Assembly (NCBI RefSeq): GCF_016595505.1
Contig: NZ_JAENIL010000002.1
Coordinates: 62,001-126,000, forward strand
Length of the DNA: 64,000 nucleotides
Origin: Pelagicoccus mobilis
GTDB taxonomy: Bacteria; Verrucomicrobiota; Verrucomicrobiia; Opitutales; Opitutaceae
Direction of reading: 5' to 3'
The notes under the pieces were generated by a model that saw only the letters and a list, made by a program, of their open reading frames with translations, made no database searches and was not told where the DNA came from. Positions 15,817 to 25,233 of this stretch are shown piece after piece; the first letter of the stretch is position 1; each line of letters begins with the position of its first letter. The position numbers were made by a program, and so were the translations under genes.

Positions 15817-18444
15817 CTAATTCGAAAAGTCTAGATCGAGCGTTTCGCCGTCGTATTCGATGCGAATCTTTCCGCTCTTGTATTCTGATTTCATATACGG
15901 ACTATCAAAGGTCATCGGATAACTGTAATCGATCGACTCCCCTCCCACCATTGGAATCTGCCGAGCGCCGCAATTGAAGACAATCTCTTGGGCATCGTCG
16001 CCGCAGCCGGTGTATACGAGAACATTGTCGCCCGGCACCACAGTCTTGTAGAGAGCGATCGGGTTATCCAGCACATCAGCCATAAACGCCTCCAGCGTCG
16101 GGTAATCCGCCTTGCTACCTGCTTCTATGATGGTCGCGGTAAATTTGTCTTCCAGCAATAGGAGCGATTTATCTTCGCTCCAGCGATAGCAGTCGGTGCG
16201 AAGTTTGACGGTCGGCGCATCGTCAGGAGCATTGAAGTAGACTTGATTACCTGAGGTTTTCTTTTTGTGTTCTTTCTCGTAAGCCTCGTCCCAGAGCACT
16301 GGGCGCACGGCGGCATAGGCATTGCCGCTCTGCACGAAAATCCAGCCATCCCGCTCCAGGCGACGATCCCATTGATTGCCTATCCAAATACCGACGGGTT
16401 GATTGTAGTCCGCATTAACTGGATACCACTCTGGATGCACGGCATACCAGCGACGCGACTGCTGTAAGATCAAGGTTCGCTCGTGATGAACAGTCTGATA
16501 CATCGCCTCCATATCGTAAGGGCTCTTTTTCTTATACACATTGAAACCATCCGTTAGGTTAACCGGAACGATTCGGGACTCTGGAGATTGGGAAAAGGTC
16601 ATGCCATGCCAGCGGCCTACAATACTCAGGTGCGAGTGGACAGCCGACGGGTGATCCATTTGAGTGCCGAGGGTATAATTCGGCGTGACGTAAGTGCTTT
16701 TGAGGAAACGCGCGTCGGTATCGACCACTAGCGAGCGTTCAGTGCCCAAGGGACGGGGCAATACATTTTCCTCCTCTCCAATGCCGCGCGCCTTGTAGGT
16801 GAAGGAGCCCATGCCTTCGCGGTCGAGCGCCATCTTCCAGACTACAGGATGTAGCTTAAAATCGTTTATCAGATTCCAATACCACCACACGCCAGCGTTA
16901 GCCGGACCACCCAAGTGAAAGCCGATCAAATCAGCTGTTGCTTTATCGTCCGGACCACCAACCGTCTTGTGATGGCGGGTTTTCGGTCCTCCGCGCACGC
17001 CTGAGATAGAAACCTGCGCCCATTCAGCCCAGAAGAGAGTGAGGAAATCATCGATCAACGCATGCAGCTCCTCGTCGCCACTATACTGATACGCTAGATC
17101 CACCATATTTAGGGAGTGCTTCGTGTAGCCATAGGAAGCATACTCAAGGAAGAAGCCACGCTCGGCACGCTCGCGGAAGTAGGTTTTCAGGAAGGTCAAC
17201 CACGCCTCGTAGTGGTCTGCCGCGTTGTATTCCTTGCCATCCGACAAGTTCGCCCGTCCCCCGCCATGACGGGTATCGGGATCGATATCTGGGCCATAGT
17301 AGCCGGCATGCCCATAGTGGTAACTACCGCCGAAACCGTAATCTGGATAAATACGGTCTTTGTAGTCCGGCTCGTTCATGAAAATGCGAGAGGTCACCAG
17401 ATTGCAAGCCTTGGCATTGAGGTCATGATTCTCGCTGCCATCGAGATACCAAGTACTCTGACGTGCCCAGTGAATGTCGTTCTTAGCCGAGGTGCGGTCC
17501 CACAGCGTCTCCAGCAGTAGTTTCTCGGTTTCGGGCGTCATGCGACCGGGAAACTTTCCGTAGCGACTGGAAAACATGTAGTAGAATCGGCAATACAGTG
17601 GAGTTTGCAACAAGCCCCAAGCATTGGCATCCGAGCTCTTCTTCAGTTCCTCGACTAGGAGTCGATTAGCAGTTTCCAGATCCTCGTTCAGCAACATTTT
17701 AGCGAAGGCGCTCACCGGAGCGTAGAGACCTTCTTTGTTGTTATCCGCCGCCGCTTTCATCCCCACCTCCACACGCATCGCGCGGCTGGCCTCCGCTTCG
17801 GCCATGCGTTGGTCAAGCGTCTTGTCCGTCACGCCAATATGCTTTTTCCCGTGCTCAAAACGAACCCCATCAAAATGGATTCGCGCCTCTTCGCTAAACG
17901 CCGCCTCGAACGAACACAGCTTAACATTCCCCCAGTCGAAACCCGCGGCTGCCTTCAGCTTGGAGAGCGGGAGTTTCAGCTCCTTCCATTCAGCGCCAAT
18001 GCCAGCGAGCTCGCCGTTCGCTTCCTTACCAGCGGTATCGACCAACCGTACCTTCCAAGTCCCCAAAGCATTGCCCCCCTTCGCTTTCACCCAAAGCCGG
18101 AGGCTCATCTTCTTAGAGAGATCCCAACGCTCCCCCCAAAGACCCGCCACAAAGCCGAATCGCTCAGGCATGCCCAGCTTCGCCGGCGTATAGACGACAC
18201 TCAGATCACCTTCAACGTGATCGGCATGGTCCAAGGCAAACGCCTCGGACTTGTAAGCATAATCGCGTCGTTTCGAGAGAGAGGAATCAATTGACTCACC
18301 CTTCGAGACTACGCCAAACAGCCGGACTTCCTCGTCCCAGAAATCGAGCGGTTTGTCCTCAGCGAAGCTTAGGCTCGCAGCGGAGATGCCCATTGCGGCA
18401 AATAGAATTTTCATAGATTTGACCAGATCGCGGCCCATAGTCAT
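15817..18444 (-). CDS. Secreted toroid/beta-sandwich protein, possible polysaccharide lyase
   Basis: An 875-residue secreted protein. The start at 18444 is supported by AAGGAG eight bases upstream. The signal peptide runs to about 'LSFAED'. Residues about 30-210 form an extra N-terminal beta-sandwich, possibly carbohydrate binding. From about residue 215 onward it is collinear with the neighbouring 693-residue protein: a helical region with 'SENHDLNAKA', 'IFMNEPDYKDRIYPD', 'WAEWAQ', 'GVRGGPKTR', then 'MDHPSAVHSHLS' and a beta-rich C-terminus. The order helix-toroid then beta-sandwich resembles heparinase/alginate-lyase type polysaccharide lyases, and Asn/His in 'SENHD' and His in 'HSHLS' are candidate catalytic residues. 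I cannot assign a numbered family. It is next to a PL26-like lyase, which supports action on an acidic, rhamnose-containing glycan. Confidence 0.6.
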   Translation of the reverse strand: MTMGRDLVKSMKILFAAMGISAASLSFAEDKPLDFWDEEVRLFGVVSKGESIDSSLSKRRDYAYKSEAFALDHADHVEGDLSVVYTPAKLGMPERFGFVAGLWGERWDLSKKMSLRLWVKAKGGNALGTWKVRLVDTAGKEANGELAGIGAEWKELKLPLSKLKAAAGFDWGNVKLCSFEAAFSEEARIHFDGVRFEHGKKHIGVTDKTLDQRMAEAEASRAMRVEVGMKAAADNNKEGLYAPVSAFAKMLLNEDLETANRLLVEELKKSSDANAWGLLQTPLYCRFYYMFSSRYGKFPGRMTPETEKLLLETLWDRTSAKNDIHWARQSTWYLDGSENHDLNAKACNLVTSRIFMNEPDYKDRIYPDYGFGGSYHYGHAGYYGPDIDPDTRHGGGRANLSDGKEYNAADHYEAWLTFLKTYFRERAERGFFLEYASYGYTKHSLNMVDLAYQYSGDEELHALIDDFLTLFWAEWAQVSISGVRGGPKTRHHKTVGGPDDKATADLIGFHLGGPANAGVWWYWNLINDFKLHPVVWKMALDREGMGSFTYKARGIGEEENVLPRPLGTERSLVVDTDARFLKSTYVTPNYTLGTQMDHPSAVHSHLSIVGRWHGMTFSQSPESRIVPVNLTDGFNVYKKKSPYDMEAMYQTVHHERTLILQQSRRWYAVHPEWYPVNADYNQPVGIWIGNQWDRRLERDGWIFVQSGNAYAAVRPVLWDEAYEKEHKKKTSGNQVYFNAPDDAPTVKLRTDCYRWSEDKSLLLLEDKFTATIIEAGSKADYPTLEAFMADVLDNPIALYKTVVPGDNVLVYTGCGDDAQEIVFNCGARQIPMVGGESIDYSYPMTFDSPYMKSEYKSGKIRIEYDGETLDLDFSN

Positions 18445-18548
18445 CAGTGTACTCCTTGTCTCGTCGTAGCCCTACGAAGACGGAAGTGGTGTTAGAACAA
18501 GAGTAACTCCACGCTTCAACAGTTTGCTCATCACCTTTGTGGTTATCA

Positions 18549-20630
18549 CTAGTTGAAGTCCAGTATCAGCTCGCGGTCGCCTTTGCTGATTTTCACGATT
18601 CCGCTTTCGTATTCTGACTTTAAATACGGACTATCAAAAACCATATCAGGAGCAAAGTCGACCCGTTGGCCTCCTATCATAGGAATTTCATTGTTCGCCA
18701 AGTTGAAGACGATCTCCTGAGCCTCCTCCCCGCAACCGCGATAGCGCAGAACGTGGAAGCCGGGGACGACCGTCTTGTCCAGGACCAAAAGGTTATCCAA
18801 TACATCTTCCATGAAATCCTCCAAGGTGGCGTGATAGATCCTTCGTGAGGCTTCAAAGATCATACCCGCGTGCTTGTCCTTCAATAGAACCGTTTCCCGA
18901 TCGGGTGTCCACTCGTAGCTGTCCTCGATAATCTCGCTTTCCAGACCCGGAGAAGCATCATCCACCAAGATCGTCCACCCATCGGCATACTCCCCCATAA
19001 CCGGCCTCACCGCGAGGAAAGCGTCCCCATTCTCCACGAAAATCCACCCATCTCGCTCCAAGAGTCGGTCGTGGTTCGCCCCGAAATGGATCGCATAGTC
19101 CAAGTCCATCGTGCTCTTGGCTGGAAACCAATCTGGATTCATCTGACTCCAACGGCGGGCCTGTTGAACAATCATCACTTTCCGGTCCTGGACTGCTCGA
19201 CAGAATCCGGACGTCTTCTTACCGCTGAAATTGCCCTCGTCGTCCTCCTTGAAATCAGTCGGAAAAACCCTCGGCCCCTCAGGCCCCTTGAAGGTAATCC
19301 CCTGCCACCTCGCCTGATTGCTCAAGTGGCTATGGATCGCCCCCGGGTGGTCCATTTGACATCCAAGGATGTAATCCGGAGTCACCCAGCTATAGCGCTT
19401 TAAGCGCGAGTCCGTATCGCACACTAGAGTGCGTTCCGTTCCCAAAGGGCGGGGCCAGACGTTTTCCTCTTCCCCCGGAGTACGCGAAATGTATTCAAAC
19501 TCCCCTAAACCTTCCCGGTCCAAAGCCATTTCCCAATGGATCGGCTTGAGTTCGTAATCGCTGAGCAGCTGGGCGAAAAAATGAGTTTCGGAACTTCCCT
19601 TCCCCCCCATGTAAAAGCGGGCAAACTCATACATGGCGTCCTCCAACTGCAGTCCGTTGTTACGCGTTTTAGCGCCGCCTCTCACACCGTTGAGCTGGTC
19701 TTGAGCCCACTCCGCCCAAACGAGGTCTATGAACGATTCCGCTTCGCGGACCAATGACGGGTCATCGCACAAGTCGAAAATATCGGTCAAATAGGAGACC
19801 GTGACCGCCATGTAGTTAGAGGAAGCCCTCTCGAGAAAAAAGCCTTTCTTTGCTCGCTCCGTGAAGTACTCGTCGAAGTAAGCACACCATGCCCGGTAGT
19901 GGTCACGCGCAGTGTAGTCTTTCCCGTCGCCCCAATCGGCCCGGCCTTGAGGCCCGTCGACTGCATCCTTGGCATACATGCGATGAAACCAGTACTTATT
20001 TCCGCCTCCTGTACCTAAATCTGGATACAAGCGATCCTTAAAATCAGGCTCATTCATGAAAATCTGAGAGGAGATCAGGCTGCTTACTTTGGCTACCAGA
20101 TCGTGATTTTCGCTCCCGACCATCCACCAAGTGCTTTTGCCTGCCAGATGGATGTCATCCTTATATTTCATGCGATTCCACAGAAGCTCTAGCAACGCAC
20201 GCTCGGTTTCCGGATACAAGCGTCCCGGCGAAACGGCCCCCTTTGACCCAAAGGCATAGTACATATGATAAAACTGCTGATTGATCGCCAAACACCAGTG
20301 ATCGTTCATTCTGTACTTCTGCTGCACAACAGGATCCTCCGTCGTCAAGAGCTCCAGAAGCCGAGCGTTCGTCTCGTCGAGATCCCTACCCAAGTAAAGA
20401 TTCGCGAAATACGGGCACCAGGCCTCTCTCAACCCCTCCCCCGTCGCATTTTCAAAAGCATATTCGACGCGAGCCGCTTTGGTCGACGCCGCCTTTCGGA
20501 TGTACTTCTGGACGCTCTTCTCGGAATAATCGAAAGCTTGGTCCTCAAGCGGATTCTCAAAGACTTCTCCCGCTATAGCGAATGTGGACAATGCCAAAAC
20601 GGCACATAAGGTGGATACAATTTTCTTCAT
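18549..20630 (-). CDS. Secreted toroid/beta-sandwich protein, paralogue of the preceding one
   Basis: A 693-residue protein when started at the ATG at 20630, which gives a clear signal peptide (MKKIVSTLCAVLALSTFAIA). A longer frame to 20825 has no leader-like sequence and would cover the operator region. It shares the landmarks of the 875-residue neighbour in the same order: 'GSENHDLVAKV', 'IFMNEPDFKDRLYPD', 'WAEWAQ', 'GVRGGAKTR', 'ALDREGLGEFEY', 'MDHPGAIHSHLS', 'YLKSEYESG'. It lacks the N-terminal beta-sandwich. The two genes are 104 bases apart on the same strand, and look like an old tandem duplication. Function is probably cleavage of an acidic polysaccharide, by fold-type resemblance only. 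A shared operator lies between this gene and the divergent lyase gene. Confidence 0.6.
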   Translation of the reverse strand: MKKIVSTLCAVLALSTFAIAGEVFENPLEDQAFDYSEKSVQKYIRKAASTKAARVEYAFENATGEGLREAWCPYFANLYLGRDLDETNARLLELLTTEDPVVQQKYRMNDHWCLAINQQFYHMYYAFGSKGAVSPGRLYPETERALLELLWNRMKYKDDIHLAGKSTWWMVGSENHDLVAKVSSLISSQIFMNEPDFKDRLYPDLGTGGGNKYWFHRMYAKDAVDGPQGRADWGDGKDYTARDHYRAWCAYFDEYFTERAKKGFFLERASSNYMAVTVSYLTDIFDLCDDPSLVREAESFIDLVWAEWAQDQLNGVRGGAKTRNNGLQLEDAMYEFARFYMGGKGSSETHFFAQLLSDYELKPIHWEMALDREGLGEFEYISRTPGEEENVWPRPLGTERTLVCDTDSRLKRYSWVTPDYILGCQMDHPGAIHSHLSNQARWQGITFKGPEGPRVFPTDFKEDDEGNFSGKKTSGFCRAVQDRKVMIVQQARRWSQMNPDWFPAKSTMDLDYAIHFGANHDRLLERDGWIFVENGDAFLAVRPVMGEYADGWTILVDDASPGLESEIIEDSYEWTPDRETVLLKDKHAGMIFEASRRIYHATLEDFMEDVLDNLLVLDKTVVPGFHVLRYRGCGEEAQEIVFNLANNEIPMIGGQRVDFAPDMVFDSPYLKSEYESGIVKISKGDRELILDFN

Positions 20631-20723
20631 CAAATCAGGGCTCTCGTAAACGACCGGCCGACCCGGTGTTGGGCGACGACCTTCCATTCCTGAACCAACC
20701 TCTCTCTTCAGTCTAATTCCCAA

Positions 20724-20742
20724 AATTCTGACTGTCGGATTT
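20724..20742. promoter_or_regulatory. Operator-like near-palindrome, copy A
   Basis: AATTCTGACTGTCGGATTT matches the best copy (AAATCCGACTGTCGGATTT) at 17 of 19 positions. It lies between two divergent carbohydrate genes, 94 bases from the start of the minus-strand gene and 130 bases from the start of the PL26-like gene. The sequence after it (TGAAGTTACATG) is also shared with copy B. Confidence 0.7.
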
Positions 20743-20871
20743 TTCCTGAAGTTACATGGAGGAGCGAACAAAGCAATCTTCTCGAAATCAATTGCAAGGC
20801 AGGCGTCTTGCCTGCGGAGAAACAAGCCCGAAGCCTGCGCACCTCTCTAAGAACGCAATATTCGTATTCCC

Positions 20872-23670
20872 ATGAAAGACCTAAGTCGTCGCAATTTCAT
20901 TCGTGCCACCTCCCTGCTCGCCGCCACCGCAACGCCTTCGCTCTACGCTGCGAGCGACACGAAAGACGCTAAACCTGTCCCCAGCCCCATGCCGAACAAA
21001 GGACCGACTCAAGTGCGTTGGCTCGAAGGAGGCCGCATCCAACCACACGCAGGATCAGCCTTTGGCGTTCCTTGGCCCATGGGTCAACAAGCCGCGGATA
21101 CGACTTTCACCCTTCGCACCGCCCAAGGCGAAAAGGTGCCCATGCAAACTTGGACCACCGCCACCTGGCCCGACGGCAGCCTGAAGTGGACCGGGCACGC
21201 CATCGCCCCTGACGCCCCAGCCTCGGAACACTTCACGATCGCACCCGGCAAGCCCAATCTGCCCCGCAATCCGGTCAGCGTTGAAGAAACGGCGGAAGCG
21301 ATTCTCGTCGACACCGGAGTCATTCGATGCGAGCTCCCACGAAAAGGCGATACCCTCATAAAATCCGTCAAACGTGGCGACGCCACTATCCTAAGCAAGG
21401 GCCACCTATGCGGCACACGCCAGGACAGTCCGGACCAGGGAACGCCGGTTGAGGCATTCACCAGTCAAATCGAGACGGTCGCAGTCGAGCAGTCCGGTCC
21501 CATTCGAGCCGTCATTAAAATCGATGGAAAACACCGGACTGAAAGCAGCCGCGACTGGCTACCCTTCTCCGTTCGTTTGTACTTCCACGCCGGCAGCGAC
21601 TGTATCCGCATGACGCATACCTTTGTCTTCGACGGCGATGAAAACAAGGACTTCATCAGCAGCCTCGGAGTACGCTTCAGCGTTCCCATGCGCGATGAGC
21701 CTTACAATCGACACGTTCGTTTCGCAGGTCAGGATAGAGGTCTGTGGGCCGAATCTGTCCAAGGCTTAACGGGCTTGAGCCGCGATCCCGGCGAGGCGGT
21801 TCGAACCGCACAACTGTCAGGGGAAAAGGTTCCCGATATCAGAACATGGCCTGACAATGTCAGCACACGTATTCATTGGGTTCCCACCTGGGGTGACTTC
21901 AGCCTGTCCCAACTCAACGCCAACGGCTTTTCCCTCAAAAAACGCACGAAGCCCGGCCATGGCTGGATCAACGCCGATCAAGGCCACAGGGCTGACGGTC
22001 TCGGCTACGTCGGCGGAGCGAGCGGGGGTGTGGCCTTTGGCATGCGCGACTTTTGGAAGCTCCACCCGACCCAACTCGACATTCGCGACGCCGCAACCGA
22101 CGAAGCCCAAGTCACCGTTTGGATCTACTCGCCCGAAGCCCCGCCCATGGACATCCGCTTCTACCATGATGGCATGGGACAGGATCTCGAAGGCCCTTTG
22201 ACCGACGTAAACATTGAGGGCATCGAGTCGAGCGTCCCTCATCTCCCTTACCAAAAGCAAGTCGACGCCCTAAAGATCACATACGAGGATTACGAGCCCG
22301 GCTTCGGCAGCCCGCATGGCGTCGCCCGATCCTCGGATATCTACCTTTGGGCCAAAGCCTCCACTCCCTCCCGGGAAACTCTGGCCGAGCTTGCAGAAGC
22401 CGTATCCCATCCCCCGCAGCTCGTCCCTCGCCCCGGCGACCTCCACCGAGCGCAGGTATTCAGCAACATGTGGGCACTCCCCGATCGCTCCTCTCCCACT
22501 CTTGCCAAAATCGAGGACCGCCTCGACTGGTCCATTCAGTTCTACCACGAACAAGTCGAGCAGCGCCATTGGTATGGGTTCTGGGACTACGGCGACGTGA
22601 TGCACACTTACGACGCCGATCGCCATGTCTGGCGCTACGACATCGGCGGCTTCGCCTGGGACAATTCGGAGCTCTCCACGGACATGTGGCTTTGGTACAC
22701 TTTTCTCCGCTCCGGCGATCCCACCGCATACCGCTTGGCCGAAGCGATGAACCGACACAACCGCGATGTCGATATCTACCACCTCGGTCGCTTCGCAGGT
22801 TTCGGCACCCGTCACAACGTCCAGCACTGGGGCTGCAGCGCCAAGCAGTTACGCATCAGCACCTGCATGAACCGCCGCTTCCACTATTTCCTCACCACCG
22901 ACGAACGCACCGGCGACGTCCTGCAAGAAGTCGTCGAAGCGGACAAACAACTAGCCCAGCTCAACGCCCGCCGCAAAGTTTCCTACGACTCAACAAAGAC
23001 GCATTTCTTCGAACCCACGAACTCAGACAAAACGCGCATCTCGATCGGGACCGACTACGGCGCGACCGTATCGAACTGGCTGACTGCCTGGGAGCGTACC
23101 GGCAACCCCAAATACCGCGAGTGGATCGAAAACAGCATGCGCGCCATCGGTAAGGCCAAGTGGGGATTCTTCAGCAATCGCTACGAAATCGATCCGGAAA
23201 CCAAAGAAATGACGCCCCCAGAAGGTGAACCGCCCATGGCCTCCCACCTCAGCATCATGTTCGGCTTGCCAGAGGTAGTTGCAGAATTGATACATCTCAT
23301 CGACGTACCGGAGTTCGAAAACGCCTGGCTGCAATACTGCGAACTCTGCAACGCACCCAAAGACGTATCCCAAAAGGCGCTAGGCAAGCATTACAAGATC
23401 CCCAGTTTCCCAAACGCGCACTCCCGTATCATCGCCTACGCCGCCGACAGGAAAAAGGACAGTGCCCTTGCGGCCCGGGCAGCCGCAGACTTTCTCGACA
23501 ATCAATGGAAGGGCTGGCAGCCGAAGCTCGAAACCGAGCACGTCAACGGTCCAGATGTCCTCAATCCTATCGACGAAGCGACCTGGGTAAGCACCAACGG
23601 AGCCGCCCAATGGGGTCTCGCCGCCATCCAAGCCTCCGCCCTGATCCCCCAAGCGGTAAGTGAGCATTAG
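20872..23670 (+). CDS. Exo-rhamnogalacturonan lyase family protein (PL26/YetA-like)
   Basis: A 932-residue protein exported by the Tat route, judged by SRRNFI at residues about 5-10, then a hydrophobic stretch ending 'SLYAAS'. The remainder matches the PcRGLX/YetA family (polysaccharide lyase family 26), which removes unsaturated galacturonosyl-rhamnose units from the end of rhamnogalacturonan I. Features are the early 'GVPWPMG', the beta-rich first half, and 'WYGFWDYGDVMHTYD' followed by 'WRYDIGGFAWDNSE', 'HNVQHWG' and 'TDYGATVSNW' in the helical half. Length is near the family norm. The gene is divergent from two secreted toroid proteins and shares an operator region with them. Family membership is fairly secure from pattern; activity and exact substrate are inferred. 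Confidence 0.8.
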   Translation: MKDLSRRNFIRATSLLAATATPSLYAASDTKDAKPVPSPMPNKGPTQVRWLEGGRIQPHAGSAFGVPWPMGQQAADTTFTLRTAQGEKVPMQTWTTATWPDGSLKWTGHAIAPDAPASEHFTIAPGKPNLPRNPVSVEETAEAILVDTGVIRCELPRKGDTLIKSVKRGDATILSKGHLCGTRQDSPDQGTPVEAFTSQIETVAVEQSGPIRAVIKIDGKHRTESSRDWLPFSVRLYFHAGSDCIRMTHTFVFDGDENKDFISSLGVRFSVPMRDEPYNRHVRFAGQDRGLWAESVQGLTGLSRDPGEAVRTAQLSGEKVPDIRTWPDNVSTRIHWVPTWGDFSLSQLNANGFSLKKRTKPGHGWINADQGHRADGLGYVGGASGGVAFGMRDFWKLHPTQLDIRDAATDEAQVTVWIYSPEAPPMDIRFYHDGMGQDLEGPLTDVNIEGIESSVPHLPYQKQVDALKITYEDYEPGFGSPHGVARSSDIYLWAKASTPSRETLAELAEAVSHPPQLVPRPGDLHRAQVFSNMWALPDRSSPTLAKIEDRLDWSIQFYHEQVEQRHWYGFWDYGDVMHTYDADRHVWRYDIGGFAWDNSELSTDMWLWYTFLRSGDPTAYRLAEAMNRHNRDVDIYHLGRFAGFGTRHNVQHWGCSAKQLRISTCMNRRFHYFLTTDERTGDVLQEVVEADKQLAQLNARRKVSYDSTKTHFFEPTNSDKTRISIGTDYGATVSNWLTAWERTGNPKYREWIENSMRAIGKAKWGFFSNRYEIDPETKEMTPPEGEPPMASHLSIMFGLPEVVAELIHLIDVPEFENAWLQYCELCNAPKDVSQKALGKHYKIPSFPNAHSRIIAYAADRKKDSALAARAAADFLDNQWKGWQPKLETEHVNGPDVLNPIDEATWVSTNGAAQWGLAAIQASALIPQAVSEH

Positions 23671-23994
23671 AATAGTGAATTCGCAGATTATAGCAGGCAG
23701 TACCAAACCATAGGCGATAGCGAAGAGAAGCAGGCCTACTTCTCCTAAAGCAATTCACTTGTCCGAGCGAAAGGGACCGCTTCAAAGCCATCGTTTGATA
23801 GTCTTTATCAGTGTCCAACGCATTACCCGCATCAACGAGTTCCTTGATAGACAAAGGCAATAAGTGAAGGATACCAATATTCGCTCCCCTTATTCCCAGA
23901 CACGCTTTGCGAACCTAACTCTCAAAAATCCGACTGTCGGATTTTTCATGGAGTTACATGACTGAGACCTCGATTCATCTTCATCCTAGCAATT
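23671..23994. other. Intergenic stretch before the Gfo/Idh gene
   Basis: This 324-base gap holds the operator copy B at its right end. The left part has short frames on the minus strand that encode a hydrophobic stretch (GLLLFAIAYGLVLPAII) and a soluble-looking piece (MPLSIKELVDAGNALDTDK) in different frames. These could be debris of a small membrane protein gene, but no intact gene could be supported. Confidence 0.35.
23926..23944. promoter_or_regulatory. Operator-like perfect palindrome, copy B
   Basis: AAATCCGACTGTCGGATTT is a perfect 19-bp inverted repeat around a central T. It starts 69 bases before the ATG of the Gfo/Idh gene. It is the best-conserved of six copies in the window and is taken as the reference sequence. 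Confidence 0.78.
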
Positions 23995-25104
23995 ATGAAA
24001 CTGAGAATAGCCCTCATAGGCACCGGCGTCATCGCAGGCCACCACGTTCGCCTGAACGCTGAACCGGACGCCATCATCTTTCCCAACGACGAAGCGGAAT
24101 TCGTCGCCGTGTTGGACGTGAACGAAGAGCGGGCTCGCGCCTTCGCGGAGAAGTTCGAGATCCCGAGAGTCTACACGGACGTAGACGAGCTACTAGCAAA
24201 GGAGAAGCCGCACATCGTATGCGTCACCACCCCTCCTCAAAGTCATGCTGAGCTGTCTATCAAAGCCATGGAAGCAGGGGCCTGGGTCCTGTGCGAGAAA
24301 CCGCTCTGCGGCTCCCTGCGTGAGCTCGATGCGATCCGCGACGCCGAAGTCCGCACGGGCATGCACTGCTCCTCCGTCTACCAGTTCCGCTTCGGGGGTG
24401 CTTCGCGACACATCAAGCATATAGTCGATGAAGAAATCGCCGGGAAACCTCTCGTCGGTACCTGCCACACCACCTGGTACCGGGATCCCGCTTACTATGA
24501 GGTCGATTGGCGCGGCACCTGGGCCAGCGAACTCGGTGGACCGACCATGATCCATGGTATCCACGCCATGGATGCCTTCCTTTGGACAATGGGTGATTGG
24601 ACGGAAGTGCGAGCCCTCTGCTCCACCTTAGACCGCGACATTGAAGTCGAGGACATTTCCTCAGCGAGCGTGCTTTTCAGCAACGGAGCCATCGGCAGTA
24701 TCCTAAACTCCATATTGTGCCCGCACGAGCGCACCTTCCTACGCTATGACTTCCAACAGGGAACCGCTTGGACAGAAGACGCCGTCTACGACCTGAACAA
24801 AGACAAGTGGCGATTTAAGACACTCGACACCATGGATCCTGAGAAAGTCCAAACCTTCAAAACCATCACAGACGATACCGTCACCAAACAACCCTCGCAG
24901 CTCAAGGCCATGGTCGCTGATTACAAAGCGGGTCGCCCTCCGCTGGTAAGCGGCCCCGAAACCCGGCGTACCATCGAGTTCATTACCGCCCTCTACAAAT
25001 CCGCCGCCACGGGTCGTCCCGTCAAACCCGGCACTATCGTCGAAGGCGACCCCTTCTACGAGCATGTGGGCGGCACCTTTGCCCAAAACCTCTCAACAAT
25101 ATAA
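23995..25104 (+). CDS. Gfo/Idh/MocA-family oxidoreductase
   Basis: A 369-residue NAD(P)-dependent dehydrogenase. The Rossmann fold opens with 'IALIGTGVIAGHHVRL', the conserved 'CVTTPPQSHAELSIKAMEAG' follows, and 'VLCEKPL' carries the EKP motif with the catalytic Lys. The C-terminal domain includes 'GPTMIHGIHAMDAFLW' with the candidate catalytic His. No signal peptide is present, so it should act in the cytoplasm on a sugar or sugar acid derivative. It has the reference operator 69 bases upstream and is followed by a DUF6807 gene. Gfo/Idh-DUF6807 pairs are common in Planctomycetota and Verrucomicrobiota. Substrate unknown. Confidence 0.9.
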   Translation: MKLRIALIGTGVIAGHHVRLNAEPDAIIFPNDEAEFVAVLDVNEERARAFAEKFEIPRVYTDVDELLAKEKPHIVCVTTPPQSHAELSIKAMEAGAWVLCEKPLCGSLRELDAIRDAEVRTGMHCSSVYQFRFGGASRHIKHIVDEEIAGKPLVGTCHTTWYRDPAYYEVDWRGTWASELGGPTMIHGIHAMDAFLWTMGDWTEVRALCSTLDRDIEVEDISSASVLFSNGAIGSILNSILCPHERTFLRYDFQQGTAWTEDAVYDLNKDKWRFKTLDTMDPEKVQTFKTITDDTVTKQPSQLKAMVADYKAGRPPLVSGPETRRTIEFITALYKSAATGRPVKPGTIVEGDPFYEHVGGTFAQNLSTI

Positions 25105-25109
25105 TCGCC

Positions 25110-25184
25110 CACGAAGGACACGAAGACCACGAAGAAACTGAAATCCTCACCTGAGAGCTCTTAGTGACCTTGGTGTCCTTGTTT
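25110..25184. repeat. Dispersed inverted repeat, copy 2 (CACGAAG variant)
   Basis: The left arm ACGAAGGACACGAAGACCAC (25111-25130, continuing to 25134) pairs imperfectly with the right arm CTTAGTGACCTTGGTGTCCT (from 25160). It separates the Gfo/Idh and DUF6807 genes and has the same design as the CCGCAGAG copies, with a different word repeated inside each arm. Confidence 0.7.
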
Positions 25185-25233
25185 GGTCACTTCGTTCCTG
25201 TGTCGCTTCGCTCGGTAGAAGGCAAAAAAACAC

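Noticed and set aside
20631-20825. Longer N-terminus for the 693-residue toroid protein
   Set aside because: It would precede a normal signal peptide with 65 residues of unrelated sequence and cover operator copy A.
23567-23860. Minus-strand gene of 97 codons
   Set aside because: Most of it overlaps the end of the PL26-like gene, and the part outside shows frame changes; at best it is debris.
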